DNA from: Pseudoxanthomonas mexicana
GTDB lineage: Bacteria; Pseudomonadota; Gammaproteobacteria; Xanthomonadales; Xanthomonadaceae
DNA: 64,000 bases
Direction: 5' to 3'
Assembly: GCF_001556105.1 (NCBI RefSeq)
Contig: NZ_LSIF01000018.1
Coordinates: 1 to 64,000, forward strand
Shown: positions 25,162 through 34,421 of the stretch, piece after piece
Numbering within the stretch: position 1 is the first letter of the stretch
How the letters are laid out: every line of letters begins with the position of its first letter
Made by a program: the position numbers and the translations under genes
The notes under the pieces: model-generated
The model's database searches: none
Told to the model about the DNA's origin: nothing
The model's input: the letters and a program-made list of their open reading frames with translations, nothing else

Positions 25162-25226
25162 GTGGGAGCGACGTAAGTCGCGATGGCCTACCGGTAGAGC
25201 CTCATCGCGACTTACGTCGCTCCCAC
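25162..25226. repeat. REP-like palindrome with 24-bp perfect arms
   Basis: The arms at 25162-25185 and 25203-25226 are exact reverse complements (beginning GTGGGAGCGACGTAAGTC), with a 17-base loop that contains TACCGGTAGAG. Short intergenic GGGAGCGACGTAAGTCGCG-type palindromes are scattered REP-like repeats in Xanthomonadaceae genomes. Here it sits between the convergent fnr and cydC genes and can serve as a bidirectional terminator. Only one copy is seen in this window. Confidence 0.8.
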
Positions 25227-25241
25227 ATCCATGTCGGCCGG

Positions 25242-26915
25242 CTACTCCCTCGATAGTCTCCCGTCCCGCAACCGGTAGCGCGCGTCCACCACGCTTTCCG
25301 GCAACGCCGCATGGCTGATGATCAGCATGCTGCATCCTTCGCCGGCCTCCACGAGGTCGCGCATCAGTGCGTTGGCGGTGTCCTGGTCGAGGCCTTCGGT
25401 CGGCTCGTCGAGCAGCAGCAGCGGCGCGTCACGCAGCAGGGCGCGTGCCAGCGCGAGGCGGCGCGCCTGGCCGGCCGACAGCGTGGCGCCGTTCTCGCCC
25501 ACCCACGTGTCGAGGCCTGTCTCGCGGAAACGGGTATCGAGCTTCACCTGCGCCAGCACGCGCCACAGGCATGCGTCGTCGGCAGCGGGATCGCCGAGGT
25601 GCAGGTTGTCGCGCACGCTGCCGGAGAACACCGGCGCGTCCTGCGGCAGCCACGCGATGCGCGCATGCCAGTGCGCCTGATCCAGCGTCCGCAGGTCGGC
25701 GCCTGCGAACAACACCTGGCCTGCCTGTGGCGCCTGCAATCCGAGCACCAGTGCCAGCAGCGACGACTTGCCTTCGCCGCTGTCGCCCGCCACCAGCACG
25801 CGCTCGCCGGGCGCAAGGTGGAGGCTGGCACCATCGAGCACGCGCCGCGTCGTGCCCGGCCACGCGAACACGACCTCCTGCAGGTCGAGCGCGCCGACGG
25901 CCGCCGGTGATCGCGTACCGCGGTCTTCGCCGTCCGTCGCAGGGCGATCGACCACTTCCTGCAGACGCTGCGCGGCGACGGTCGCCGCCCGCCAGGCCTG
26001 CCAGGCCGGTGCGATGGCCGTACAGGCCTCCAGCACGGCAACGGTCAGGAAGAACAGTCCGCCCGCCGTAGCGGCACCGAGGCGTTCCGCGTGCACGGCC
26101 GACAGCAGCACCCACAGCATCACGGGCAGCGTGAACGCCGCGACCAGTGCGTGGGCGAGCGTCGCAAGCGCGAGGCGCTGCTTGCGGCGCTCCTCCCACT
26201 GGGCGACGTCGCGGCTGCGCGTGTCCAGCGCGTCGAGCCATGCCGAGGTCGCATCCATCGCCACCATGTCCAGCTGGCCGTCGATGCCCTCCTGCACGGC
26301 GGCGCGCAGGCGCGTGCGGCTGGCGGCACGCTCGTCTTCCAGGGCGGCGACGCTCCGCGTCGCCAGCCAGGGCGCCAGCGCCGCGATCAGCGCCAGCGCG
26401 ACCAGCAGCACGATGCCGGCCAGCGGCAGCACGACCAGCGCCACCAGGCTGGCGAGCAGGCACAGCGACAGCACCGCGAGCAGGGGGCCGACCGCACGCA
26501 CCAGCAGGCTGTCCACCGCGTCGATGTCGGCCATCAGCCGCGCCATCAGTTCACCGACGCGGAAGCGGCCCAGTCCCAACGGCGCCAGCGGCAATGCGCG
26601 GGCGAAGAACCACGCGCGCAGGTCGCGCGCGATGCGCAACGTCACGTCGTGACCGATCAGCTTCTCGCCGTAGCGCGACAGGATGCGGACGAAGGTCAGC
26701 GCACGGATGCCCGCGGACGGACCGAAGAAGTTGAAGCCGAGTGCCCCGCTGCCGGCCAGCGCGGCGGCGGTGAGGAAATGGCCGGACAGCCCCAGCAGGG
26801 CGGTGCCCGCCAGCAGCGTCATCAACAGCAGCCCGACTGCCAGCGTGCCGAGCCGCCGATGCGTTGCCAGCACGTGGCGCAGCGCAGTCGTGTCGTCGTC
26901 GCGGCGTCCGTTCAC
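25242..26915 (-). CDS. cydC: Thiol exporter ABC subunit CydC
   Basis: 557 residues: six membrane helices (residues about 20-300), including the GALGFNFFGPSAGIRALTF segment typical of CydC. An ABC ATPase follows with Walker A AGDSGEGKSSL, signature LSAGQARRLALARALL and Walker B PLLLLDEPTEG. With CydD it exports glutathione and cysteine to the periplasm, needed to assemble cytochrome bd. The GTG start overlaps the cydD stop (GTGA). It is the last gene of the leftward respiratory cluster, far from cydAB, which lie beyond the cco genes. Confidence 0.93.
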   Translation of the reverse strand: MNGRRDDDTTALRHVLATHRRLGTLAVGLLLMTLLAGTALLGLSGHFLTAAALAGSGALGFNFFGPSAGIRALTFVRILSRYGEKLIGHDVTLRIARDLRAWFFARALPLAPLGLGRFRVGELMARLMADIDAVDSLLVRAVGPLLAVLSLCLLASLVALVVLPLAGIVLLVALALIAALAPWLATRSVAALEDERAASRTRLRAAVQEGIDGQLDMVAMDATSAWLDALDTRSRDVAQWEERRKQRLALATLAHALVAAFTLPVMLWVLLSAVHAERLGAATAGGLFFLTVAVLEACTAIAPAWQAWRAATVAAQRLQEVVDRPATDGEDRGTRSPAAVGALDLQEVVFAWPGTTRRVLDGASLHLAPGERVLVAGDSGEGKSSLLALVLGLQAPQAGQVLFAGADLRTLDQAHWHARIAWLPQDAPVFSGSVRDNLHLGDPAADDACLWRVLAQVKLDTRFRETGLDTWVGENGATLSAGQARRLALARALLRDAPLLLLDEPTEGLDQDTANALMRDLVEAGEGCSMLIISHAALPESVVDARYRLRDGRLSRE

Positions 26916-28600
26916 GGCGTTTCTCCGTTGCCGTGCAGGCGACCGTCGCGTACCTGCCAGACCTGATCCATTGCCGCCTGCGCCGCCACGCTGTGGGTCG
27001 CCATCAGCACGCCGCGGCCACGCGCGAACTGCCGGATCGCCTGCAGCACCGCGGCTTCGGTGTCGGGATCTAGGAAGGAGGTGGGCTCGTCGAGGAGCAG
27101 CAGGTCGGGGTCGCGCAGGAAGACGCGCGCCAGCGCCACGCGCCGCGCCTCGCCGCCGGACAGGCCGAAGCCGCGTTCGCCGATCACCGTGTCCAGTCCT
27201 TCCGGCAGACGGGCCGCGAAGCGCATCACCTGCGCGGCATCGGCTGCCCGTTCGAGCTCCGCGTCGGGCGCATCGGGCTTGGCCATGCGCAGGTTGTCGC
27301 GCAGCGTGCCGGCGAACAGGAAGGGGCGTTGCGGCGCGTAGCCGATACGCAGGCCAGGCGCATGGTGCAGCGTTCCCGCCTGCGCTGGCACCCAGCCGGC
27401 CAACGCCTCCAGCAAAGTGCTCTTGCCGTCGCCGCTGGCGCCGGTGAGCGCGACATGCTGGTCGCGATGCAGGTCCAGGGTGACGTCGTGCAGCACGTCG
27501 CGCGTGGCGGCGGGATGGCGCATCGCGATGCCGCGCGCGCTGACGAGCGATGCCGAAGGGGCCGGCTTCCCGCCACCGTCATCCGTGATGGCAGAAACAT
27601 CGTCTTCCAGCACCGCCGCGATCTCGTCCATCGCCGCCAGCGCCGAGGCGCGGTCGTGGTAGTGGGTGGCGAGGCGCCGCAGTGGTGCGTAGAACTCCGG
27701 TGCCAGCAGCAGGCAGAACACGCCCATGCCCAGCGTCAGCGGCGTGGCGCGCAGGTCCAGCATGCCCAGGTAGGTCAGGCCGAGGTACAGCGCGATCATC
27801 GCCACGCTGAGCGAGGCGAAGAACTCCAGCACCGCCGACGACAGGAAGGCGATGCGCAGCACGCGCAGGCTACGCACGCGCAATTCCTCGGCGGCGGCGC
27901 GAATGCCCTGCAGTTCGGTGTCGCCGCGGCCATACAGCCGGATCAGCCCCAGCCCGCGCAGGCGATCGGCGAAGTGGCCCCCCATCCGTGTCAGCGCCTG
28001 CAGCTGCCGCTGGCTGGCCGCCTGCGCCCCCAGGCCGACCAGCATCATGAAGACGGGCACCAGCGGCATGGTCAGCAGCAGCACAAGGCCGACGGTGCGG
28101 TCGACGAAGAACACGGCGATCAGGATCGCCAGCGGCACGCCCACCACTTCCGCCCGCAACGGCACGAAGCCACCGAAGTAGCCTTCGAGCGCATCCACGT
28201 GTGCTCCCATCCGTTCGGCCAGCGCGCCGCTCTGCTGCGACCGTACCCAGACCGGCCCGCGCGCGACCAGCCCGCGCGCGATGCGCGCGCGCAGGTCGAC
28301 GCGGATCGACTCGACCGCACGGTCGGCGAGGCGGCGGCTCGCCCATCCCAAGCCGGCACGCAGCAGCAGCGTCGCCAGCAGGGCGGCGAGCAGCGGCAGC
28401 AGCGCCGTTGGCGGCGCGTGGTCGACGAACACGCGCTGCAGGCACACGGCGATCAGTGCGGCCTGCGGCAGCACCAGCGCGCCGCCGGTCACGCCCAGCG
28501 CCGCGGCGGCGCGCAACGGCGCGCGCGCGACATCGCCGATGGCCTGCAGGCGCGCTTTCGCTGTCGTGCCGTCCGGGGCTTCCGTCGCGCCCGCGCTCAT
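26912..28600 (-). CDS. cydD: Thiol exporter ABC subunit CydD
   Basis: 562 residues: membrane domain then ATPase with Walker A TGASGDGKSTL, signature LSGGEARRVALARVFL and Walker B LLLLDEPTSFLD. The pattern HVDALEGYFGGFVPLRAEVVGVPLAI in the first cytoplasmic part is CydD-like. It partners with CydC in periplasmic thiol export for cytochrome bd assembly. The ATG at 28600 overlaps the end of the SafE-like gene by 4 bases, so cydDC are translationally coupled to the cbb3 assembly genes. This places both oxidases' maturation in one transcript. Confidence 0.92.
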   Translation of the reverse strand: MSAGATEAPDGTTAKARLQAIGDVARAPLRAAAALGVTGGALVLPQAALIAVCLQRVFVDHAPPTALLPLLAALLATLLLRAGLGWASRRLADRAVESIRVDLRARIARGLVARGPVWVRSQQSGALAERMGAHVDALEGYFGGFVPLRAEVVGVPLAILIAVFFVDRTVGLVLLLTMPLVPVFMMLVGLGAQAASQRQLQALTRMGGHFADRLRGLGLIRLYGRGDTELQGIRAAAEELRVRSLRVLRIAFLSSAVLEFFASLSVAMIALYLGLTYLGMLDLRATPLTLGMGVFCLLLAPEFYAPLRRLATHYHDRASALAAMDEIAAVLEDDVSAITDDGGGKPAPSASLVSARGIAMRHPAATRDVLHDVTLDLHRDQHVALTGASGDGKSTLLEALAGWVPAQAGTLHHAPGLRIGYAPQRPFLFAGTLRDNLRMAKPDAPDAELERAADAAQVMRFAARLPEGLDTVIGERGFGLSGGEARRVALARVFLRDPDLLLLDEPTSFLDPDTEAAVLQAIRQFARGRGVLMATHSVAAQAAMDQVWQVRDGRLHGNGETP

Positions 28601-29322
28601 GTCGGCAGCGGCTGGCAGCCGAGCGCGGCGAGTACGCCGTGCAACGCGGGATGCTGCATCAGCCACGGCGAGGCGATCGTCAGCACGCCCGCGAAGAGGA
28701 CGAAGCCCGCCGCCGTGCGGCGCACCGATGTGCGCTGCCAGTGGCGGCCGAGGCGTGCGCCGGACCAGGTCAGCGTCACCATCATCGGCAGCGTGCCCAG
28801 GCCGAACATCGCCATCGTCAATGCGGCATCGCGCGCATTGGCCTGCAGCCATGCCACCGTCAGCAGGCTCAGGCTCAGCCCGCACGGCAACCAGCCCCAC
28901 AGCGCACCGGCGGCCAGTCGCCGCGGCAGCGTGTCGGCGGGCAGCACGCGCGCATGCAGCGGGCGCAGCGCCTGCCACACCTTCGCACCGGGACGTGCGA
29001 GGAAATCGAGCCGGCCACGCTGGTCGAGCAGGCGCAATGCCAGTACGACCAGCGCCAGGCCCACGCCGACACGCATGGTGAGCACGGCGGTCTCGTGCCG
29101 CGCCAGCGACAGCAGGCCGCCGCCGAACGCTCCGACCAGCGCACCTGCCAGCGTGTAGCCGGCGACGCGGCCGAGATTGAGCTGCAGCGCGCTACCCCAG
29201 CCTTGGCGCGAAGACACGGCGGAAAAGCCGGTGGCGATGCCGCCGCACATCACCGCGCAATGCGTACTGCCCACCAGGCCGGCCAGCAGCGCGGCGAGCA
29301 GGACCGGAACGTCAGGCGCCAT
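28597..29322 (-). CDS. SafE/TauE-like (DsbD-type) membrane protein of the cbb3 cluster
   Basis: About 241 residues, six membrane helices. It shows the family hallmarks VGSTHCAVMCGGI in helix 1 (Cys, His, Met, Cys) and GWLPCGLSLSLL later, patterns seen in sulfite-exporter/CcdA-related proteins that follow ccoS in many cbb3 clusters. The paired cysteines suggest copper or thiol handling during oxidase assembly. The ATG at 29322 overlaps ccoS by 11 bases. The exact role in this organism is inferred from family and position. Confidence 0.8.
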   Translation of the reverse strand: MAPDVPVLLAALLAGLVGSTHCAVMCGGIATGFSAVSSRQGWGSALQLNLGRVAGYTLAGALVGAFGGGLLSLARHETAVLTMRVGVGLALVVLALRLLDQRGRLDFLARPGAKVWQALRPLHARVLPADTLPRRLAAGALWGWLPCGLSLSLLTVAWLQANARDAALTMAMFGLGTLPMMVTLTWSGARLGRHWQRTSVRRTAAGFVLFAGVLTIASPWLMQHPALHGVLAALGCQPLPT

Positions 29323-29506
29323 CGTCGCCTTCGCGGACGGGCGGCGCGGCTGGCGCACGCGGCTTCGCCGGCGCATCGTCGAGGATGTCCAGCGCGGGCG
29401 TGTCGAGATCGTCGAACTGGCCCTTGCGCACCGCCCACGCGAACGCAGCGATGGCCAGTCCCAGCAGGACCAGGCTGATCGGCAACAGCATCAGCAGGAT
29501 GTTCAT
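29312..29506 (-). CDS. ccoS: cbb3-type oxidase assembly protein CcoS
   Basis: 64 residues. One N-terminal membrane helix (ILLMLLPISLVLLGLAIAAF) is followed by the diagnostic GQFDDLDTPALDIL. CcoS is needed to insert heme and copper into CcoN. The ATG overlaps the ccoI stop (ATGA), showing co-translation. Confidence 0.93.
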   Translation of the reverse strand: MNILLMLLPISLVLLGLAIAAFAWAVRKGQFDDLDTPALDILDDAPAKPRAPAAPPVREGDDGA

Positions 29507-31869
29507 GCCGCCATCTCCGTGGAGGTGCGCGCCAGCCGCAGCGCGTTGAGGGTGACCACCAGCGAGGATACCGCCATGCCCAGCGCGGCGATCCAGGGCG
29601 TCACCATGCCGGCGGCCGCCAGCGGCACGGCGAGCAGGTTGTAGCCCGCGGACCAGGCGAGGTTCTGCTTCACCAGCCGGCGCGACAGCCGCGCCACGCG
29701 CACGGCGTCGGCGATGCGCAGCAGCGACGGGCCGGTGGCCACGAGGTCCGCCGCCTGCTGCGCCAGCGGCGCGCCTTCGCCCATCGCGACCGACACGTCG
29801 GCACCGGCCAGCACCGGCGCGTCGTTCAAGCCGTCGCCGACCATCGCGACAATGCGGCCTTCTGATTGCAGCTGCCGCACGCGCGCCAGCTTGTCTTCCG
29901 GCGACTGGCGGGCGAGCGTCGAATCGATGCCAAGCGCCAGCCGCCGCACCGCCGCATCGCCGTCGCCGCTGGCGAGATGGATGCGCATGCCCTGCGCGCG
30001 CAGTGCCGCAATGGCCGCCGCGGCATCGTCGCGCGGCTTTTCGTCCAGGGTGAAACGGGCCACGCCGCGCGCGCCATCACCCAGCCACAGCGCGCCGTCG
30101 TCGTCGCGGCCCGCGGCCCAGTCGGCGCGGCCGAAGCGCCAGTGACGGCCGTCGACATCGCCTTCCACGCCCAGGCCCGCCCGGGCGACCACTGACGTGG
30201 CGGCATCGCGCGCGTCGATGTCGGCGAAGGCGGTGGCGATCGGATGTCCGCTGTCCTGCTCCAGCGCGGCGACCACGCGCGTGGCCGCCTCCGCGTCCAG
30301 CTCGGCGAAGACGTCTGCGGCGACGCGCGCGGGGCGGCCGTCGCTGAGCGTGCCGGTCTTGTCGAACACCACGTCGGTCGCGCGCGCCAGCGTGTCCAGC
30401 GCTTCGGGTCGCGTGGCGAGCACGCCGCAGCGGGCCAGCGCGCCGTGCGCGGCGGCCAGCACCGCCGGCACCGACAGCGACAGCGCGCACGGGCAGCTGA
30501 TCACCAGCAGCGCCAGGGTCACCTCGAACGCGCGTTCCGGCTGGTAGAAGCGCCAGCCGACGTACACGGCGACCGCGAGCACCAGCAGGCTGACCACGAA
30601 ATGCCGGCCGATCCGATCCGCCACGCGCGCCAACGGCGGGCGGTGGCCCTGCGCGCGATCGACCAGCTCGGCCAGCTGCGACAGGCGCGTCGCGGTGCCG
30701 GTGGCGGTGACGCGCAGGCGAGCCGGACGCTCGCGGCAGGTGGTGCCGGCGTAGACGGTCTCGCCGGCGCGACGGCGTACCGGGCGCGACTCGCCGGTCA
30801 GCAGCGCTTCTTCGAAATCCGCCGCTGCGTCCAGCAGCACGCCGTCGGCCGGAACGCCGTCGCCGGCGGCCACGCACACGACATCCGACGTGCGCAGGGC
30901 CGAGGGCGGCACCGACTCGCGCGTGCCGTCGTCGCGCTCGCGGATCGCGAACACCGGCTGCGCCCGCGCCAGCGCGTCCACCTGTGCGGTGGCCACGTTG
31001 CGCGCGCGCTGTTCCAGCATGCGCGCAGCCAGCAGCAGGAACACGAACATCACCGCCGCGTCGTACCAGACATGCGTGCCGCCGCGGATCGTCTCGACCA
31101 GGCTGGCGAAGTACGCCAGCAGCGTGGAGCTTGCGATCAGCGTGTCCATGCCTACGTGGCGCGCGCGCAGTTCGCGCGCCATGCCGGCCAGGAACGGCCA
31201 GCCGCTGTAGAACACCACCGGCGTGCTGACCAGGAACGTCAGCCAGCGGAACAGGTCGCGCGTCGGCAGCGGCATCGTCGCGTTGACGTCGAGGTACAAC
31301 GCTTCGGCCAGCATCATCGCCTGCAGCGAACCGAGGCCGGCCACCCCCAGCCGCAGCAGCCAGCGGCGGCGTTCGGACAGGCGCGCCTGTTCGCGCGCAT
31401 CGCCGGTGGCGAGGTAGGGCCGATAGCCGAGCATCGCCAGGCGCTGCAGCAGCGCGGAGAGTTTCGTGCGCGCCGGATCCCAGGCGATGCGGATGCGCCC
31501 GGTGACGGCGTTGGCGGTGGTGTCGAGCACGCCGGCCTCGCGCGCGAGTGCGCGGTCGATCAGCCAGGCGCAGGCGGCACAGCGCATGCCGTCGGTGAGC
31601 AGCACGATCTCGCGGCCACCCTCGACGGCACGGCTGTGCTCGTCCAGCAGTTCGGTGCGGTCCCAGCTGTCCAGGTCCAGCCGGTCCGCCTGCACGCGAT
31701 TGGCGTTCGCGCTGCGCAGGCGGTAGTAGCTGCCCAGGTCGGCGTCCTGGATCCACGTCGCCGCCGCGGCGCAGCCTTCGCAGCAGAAGACATGGTCGCC
31801 CGCCGTGACCGGCTGCCCGCTGGCGACCGGCTCGCCGCAGTGATGGCAGGGCACCACGGGCGCGTCCAT
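29503..31869 (-). CDS. ccoI: P1B-type copper-exporting ATPase CcoI
   Basis: 788 residues. An N-terminal Cys-rich segment (CHHCGEPV and FCCEGC) and a heavy-metal domain with GMRCAAC come first. P-type ATPase motifs follow: the CPC ion motif (ISCPCALSL), the phosphorylation site DKTGTL and GDGLNDAPVLAGADV. It moves Cu+ to the periplasmic side for the CuB centre of cbb3 oxidase. The ATG at 31869 starts right before the Cys-rich segment; the frame extends upstream but that part overlaps ccoH. It is separated from ccoH by 8 bases. Confidence 0.94.
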   Translation of the reverse strand: MDAPVVPCHHCGEPVASGQPVTAGDHVFCCEGCAAAATWIQDADLGSYYRLRSANANRVQADRLDLDSWDRTELLDEHSRAVEGGREIVLLTDGMRCAACAWLIDRALAREAGVLDTTANAVTGRIRIAWDPARTKLSALLQRLAMLGYRPYLATGDAREQARLSERRRWLLRLGVAGLGSLQAMMLAEALYLDVNATMPLPTRDLFRWLTFLVSTPVVFYSGWPFLAGMARELRARHVGMDTLIASSTLLAYFASLVETIRGGTHVWYDAAVMFVFLLLAARMLEQRARNVATAQVDALARAQPVFAIRERDDGTRESVPPSALRTSDVVCVAAGDGVPADGVLLDAAADFEEALLTGESRPVRRRAGETVYAGTTCRERPARLRVTATGTATRLSQLAELVDRAQGHRPPLARVADRIGRHFVVSLLVLAVAVYVGWRFYQPERAFEVTLALLVISCPCALSLSVPAVLAAAHGALARCGVLATRPEALDTLARATDVVFDKTGTLSDGRPARVAADVFAELDAEAATRVVAALEQDSGHPIATAFADIDARDAATSVVARAGLGVEGDVDGRHWRFGRADWAAGRDDDGALWLGDGARGVARFTLDEKPRDDAAAAIAALRAQGMRIHLASGDGDAAVRRLALGIDSTLARQSPEDKLARVRQLQSEGRIVAMVGDGLNDAPVLAGADVSVAMGEGAPLAQQAADLVATGPSLLRIADAVRVARLSRRLVKQNLAWSAGYNLLAVPLAAAGMVTPWIAALGMAVSSLVVTLNALRLARTSTEMAA

Positions 31870-31877
31870 CGCGGGAC

Positions 31878-32414
31878 TCAGCCGCCCCCGAGGGACGGCG
31901 CCAGGCGCGAGGCCTGCGTGTCCTTCTGCAGGCGGCCGCGGATGCGCCAGTGGTGGTTGTCGGGCGCGAGCTGCAGGTTCCAGTCGTGGCGCGTGTCGAT
32001 CTCGGCGGGTGCGGTCCAGCCGGTGGTCGTGCGCGCCAGCGGCAGGCGAACGTCCTGCGCGGCCTGGGTGGGATGCGTCATGACGAGGACGAGCGCGGTT
32101 TCGCGATCGAACTCGCCGGTCACCGCGGTCAGTTCCACGTGGTCGGGGCGTACCTGCAGGATCGCGCTGAGCTGGCGCTGTGCGGCCCGCTCGTCGGGTC
32201 CCAGGTCGGTGGTCTGGATCTGCGACACGCGCTGCACGTCGTCGATGACGGGATCGGCGCCACCGGCACGCACGGCGGTCACCACCAGCCAGATGCCGGC
32301 GACGACGGAGGCCAGGGGCAGGCCCCAGACCAGCCACACCATCGGCTCTTTCCAGAACGGTCGGGCGTTGCCGGCGGGAGCATCGCCGACGGGAGCTGCG
32401 GTTTTCGTGGTCAT
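31878..32414 (-). CDS. ccoH: cbb3 oxidase assembly protein CcoH (FixH)
   Basis: 178 residues: one membrane helix (WLVWGLPLASVVAGIWLVVTA) and a periplasmic FixH domain ending in DWNLQLAPDNHHWRIRGRL, the family's closing pattern. CcoH stays associated with the oxidase and aids its assembly. Its ATG overlaps the ccoG stop by 4 bases. Confidence 0.9.
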   Translation of the reverse strand: MTTKTAAPVGDAPAGNARPFWKEPMVWLVWGLPLASVVAGIWLVVTAVRAGGADPVIDDVQRVSQIQTTDLGPDERAAQRQLSAILQVRPDHVELTAVTGEFDRETALVLVMTHPTQAAQDVRLPLARTTTGWTAPAEIDTRHDWNLQLAPDNHHWRIRGRLQKDTQASRLAPSLGGG

Positions 32415-34030
32415 TGGATCGGTCCGAAGTAGCTGCTGTCCACGGTCTTCTCGGCGCCGGTGTCGACATCGCGGACGGTGAACGTTACGGCATGGCGGCC
32501 GCGGAGGGTGGCGGGAGCGGTGGCGGTGACGGCCAGCGACAGGACTTCCTCGGGTTCCGCGCGAACGGTCAGCTCGCCATCGCGCAGGCGGATGCCGGGC
32601 GACGCCGATGCCAGGTTGACGAGATAGCCGTGCGACTGCTGGTCCTTGTTGACCAGCTTGAGCGTGTAGCTGTTCTCGACCTGGCCGCCGGCGACCTCGC
32701 GATACAGCGCGTTGCGGTCGCGCAGGACTTCGGCGATCAGCACGTCGCGGTTGAACACGCCCCAGCCCCACGCCACGGTCAGTCCGAGCAGGATCGCGGC
32801 GTAGACGAAGATGCGCGGACGCAGCACCTTCGACGGCTTGCCGTCGATGGCGTTCTGGGTGGTGTAGCGGATCAGGCCGTGCGGATACCCCATCTTGTCC
32901 ATCACGTCGTCGCATGCGTCGATGCACGCGCCGCAGGCGATGCATTCGTACTGCAGGCCGTTGCGGATATCGATGCCGGTGGGGCAGACCTGCACGCAGA
33001 TCGTGCAGTCGATGCAGTCGCCCAGCTGGTCGGGCGCGAACTTAGGCAGCGGCTCGACCACCGCGCCGGCACCGGCGAAGGTGATGGTGCCGTGCGCCCC
33101 GAGCCGCTGATCGGCAAGGCTGGGGTGCGCGGCCGCGCGCATGACGTAGTCGTAGGCGGTGGTGTTCTGCAGCAGGCCGCGGGCGCGCTCCAGCACGCTG
33201 CCGAGGCCGCGCTTGCGCGGGCCGCGCGGTTCGCCGCGCATCGGGTCGTAGGCGATGATCAGCGTGTTGCGGTCGAACATCGCCGCCTGGAAGCGCGCGT
33301 ACGGGCACATGTACTTGCAGACCTGCTCGCGCAGGAAGCCGGCGAAGCCCCACGTGGCCAGCGCGTAGAAGAACACCCAGAAGGTTTCCCAGCCGCCCCA
33401 GGCGAACGGCCACAGGCGCGCACCGAGATCGGTGATGGGAGTGAAGAAGCCGACGAAGGTGAAGCCGGTCCACAGCGCGAACACCGCCCACAACACGTGC
33501 TTGCCGCCCTTGCGCAGCAGCTTGTTGCCGCTCCACGGCGCCGCATCCAGCTTCATGCGCGCACTGCGGTCGCCTTCGGTCCAGCGCTCCATCCACAGGA
33601 ACACTTCGGTCCACACCGTCTGCGGGCAGGCGTAGCCGCACCACAGGCGGCCGGCCAGCGCGGTGAAGAAGAACAGCGCCATCGCCGCGATGATCAGCAG
33701 CACCGCCAGCAGCAGGAAATCCTGTGGCCAGAACACCAGTCCGAACACGTAGAACTTGCGCGCGGGCAGGTCGAACAGCACGGCCTGGCGGTCGTCCCAC
33801 CTCAACCACGGGAATACGTAGTACATGCCCAGCAGCCACCACACCGCAGCCACGCGCAGACGGTTGAGCGGGCCCGCCACGTCGCGCGGATACACCTTGC
33901 GTTCGCTGACGTAGAACGAGTTGCCCTGCGCATCGACCACATCCAGCGGAATGCGGCGTTTGCTGTCGGGAGCGGTGGGAGGCGGCGATGCTGGCGTGGA
34001 CATGGCAGTGTCTGTCTTGGCTGGCGTCAT
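32411..34030 (-). CDS. ccoG: cbb3 oxidase accessory Fe-S protein CcoG
   Basis: About 539 residues, several membrane helices and a double ferredoxin domain (CIDCTICVQVCPTGID and CIACGACIDACDDVM), with RLWCGYACPQTVWTE earlier. CcoG reduces Cu2+ for oxidase assembly. An insert of about 55 residues (from LERARGLLQ to PLPKFAPDQ) separates DPMRGEPRGPRKRG from LGDCIDC, which are nearly adjacent in many homologs. The C-terminus is a FixG Ig-like domain. The ATG at 34030 has weak ribosome signals, and ATG 34003 is the alternative. Confidence 0.93.
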   Translation of the reverse strand: MTPAKTDTAMSTPASPPPTAPDSKRRIPLDVVDAQGNSFYVSERKVYPRDVAGPLNRLRVAAVWWLLGMYYVFPWLRWDDRQAVLFDLPARKFYVFGLVFWPQDFLLLAVLLIIAAMALFFFTALAGRLWCGYACPQTVWTEVFLWMERWTEGDRSARMKLDAAPWSGNKLLRKGGKHVLWAVFALWTGFTFVGFFTPITDLGARLWPFAWGGWETFWVFFYALATWGFAGFLREQVCKYMCPYARFQAAMFDRNTLIIAYDPMRGEPRGPRKRGLGSVLERARGLLQNTTAYDYVMRAAAHPSLADQRLGAHGTITFAGAGAVVEPLPKFAPDQLGDCIDCTICVQVCPTGIDIRNGLQYECIACGACIDACDDVMDKMGYPHGLIRYTTQNAIDGKPSKVLRPRIFVYAAILLGLTVAWGWGVFNRDVLIAEVLRDRNALYREVAGGQVENSYTLKLVNKDQQSHGYLVNLASASPGIRLRDGELTVRAEPEEVLSLAVTATAPATLRGRHAVTFTVRDVDTGAEKTVDSSYFGPIQ

Positions 34031-34124
34031 GCTCGCGCCGGGGGCGCGCAGCGGGGAGCGACGGTTTGTCGCAGGCCGCGCCATCGGCGCGCACACGCAG
34101 CCGGGATGGCGCGCGGACGTGCGC

Positions 34125-34421
34125 TCAGTCCGGTGGCAGCGCGCGATTGAAGCGGCTGGCGGGGCGCAGCAGGATCCAGGTGAACAGGCTGCTGGCCGCG
34201 GTCGTCAGCCAGAACATGAAGAAACCCAGCGAGTAGCCGAGTTCGCGGCTGATCGCCAGGTCGGGGAAGGTCATGTCGCGCAGCGTCAGCGGGTCGACGA
34301 AGGCGAAGAACACCATCGTCGCCACGCCGGCGGCGAAGAAGCTGGGCCAGAGCACCGCCCCGACGCGCTGCGCGAGCGGCCGGGGCGGGTGGTCGAGGCG
34401 GGGCTCGGTGAAGTCGGTCAT
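34125..34421 (-). CDS. Small membrane protein between ccoP and ccoG
   Basis: 98 residues, two membrane helices (VGAVLWPSFFAAGVATMVFFAF and LGYSLGFFMFWLTTAASSLF) joined by a short loop. I know no function. Its ATG overlaps the ccoP stop by 4 bases, so it is made with the oxidase subunits. It probably assists cbb3 assembly or stability (inference). A 94-base gap separates it from ccoG, the only sizeable gap in the cluster. Confidence 0.75.
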   Translation of the reverse strand: MTDFTEPRLDHPPRPLAQRVGAVLWPSFFAAGVATMVFFAFVDPLTLRDMTFPDLAISRELGYSLGFFMFWLTTAASSLFTWILLRPASRFNRALPPD

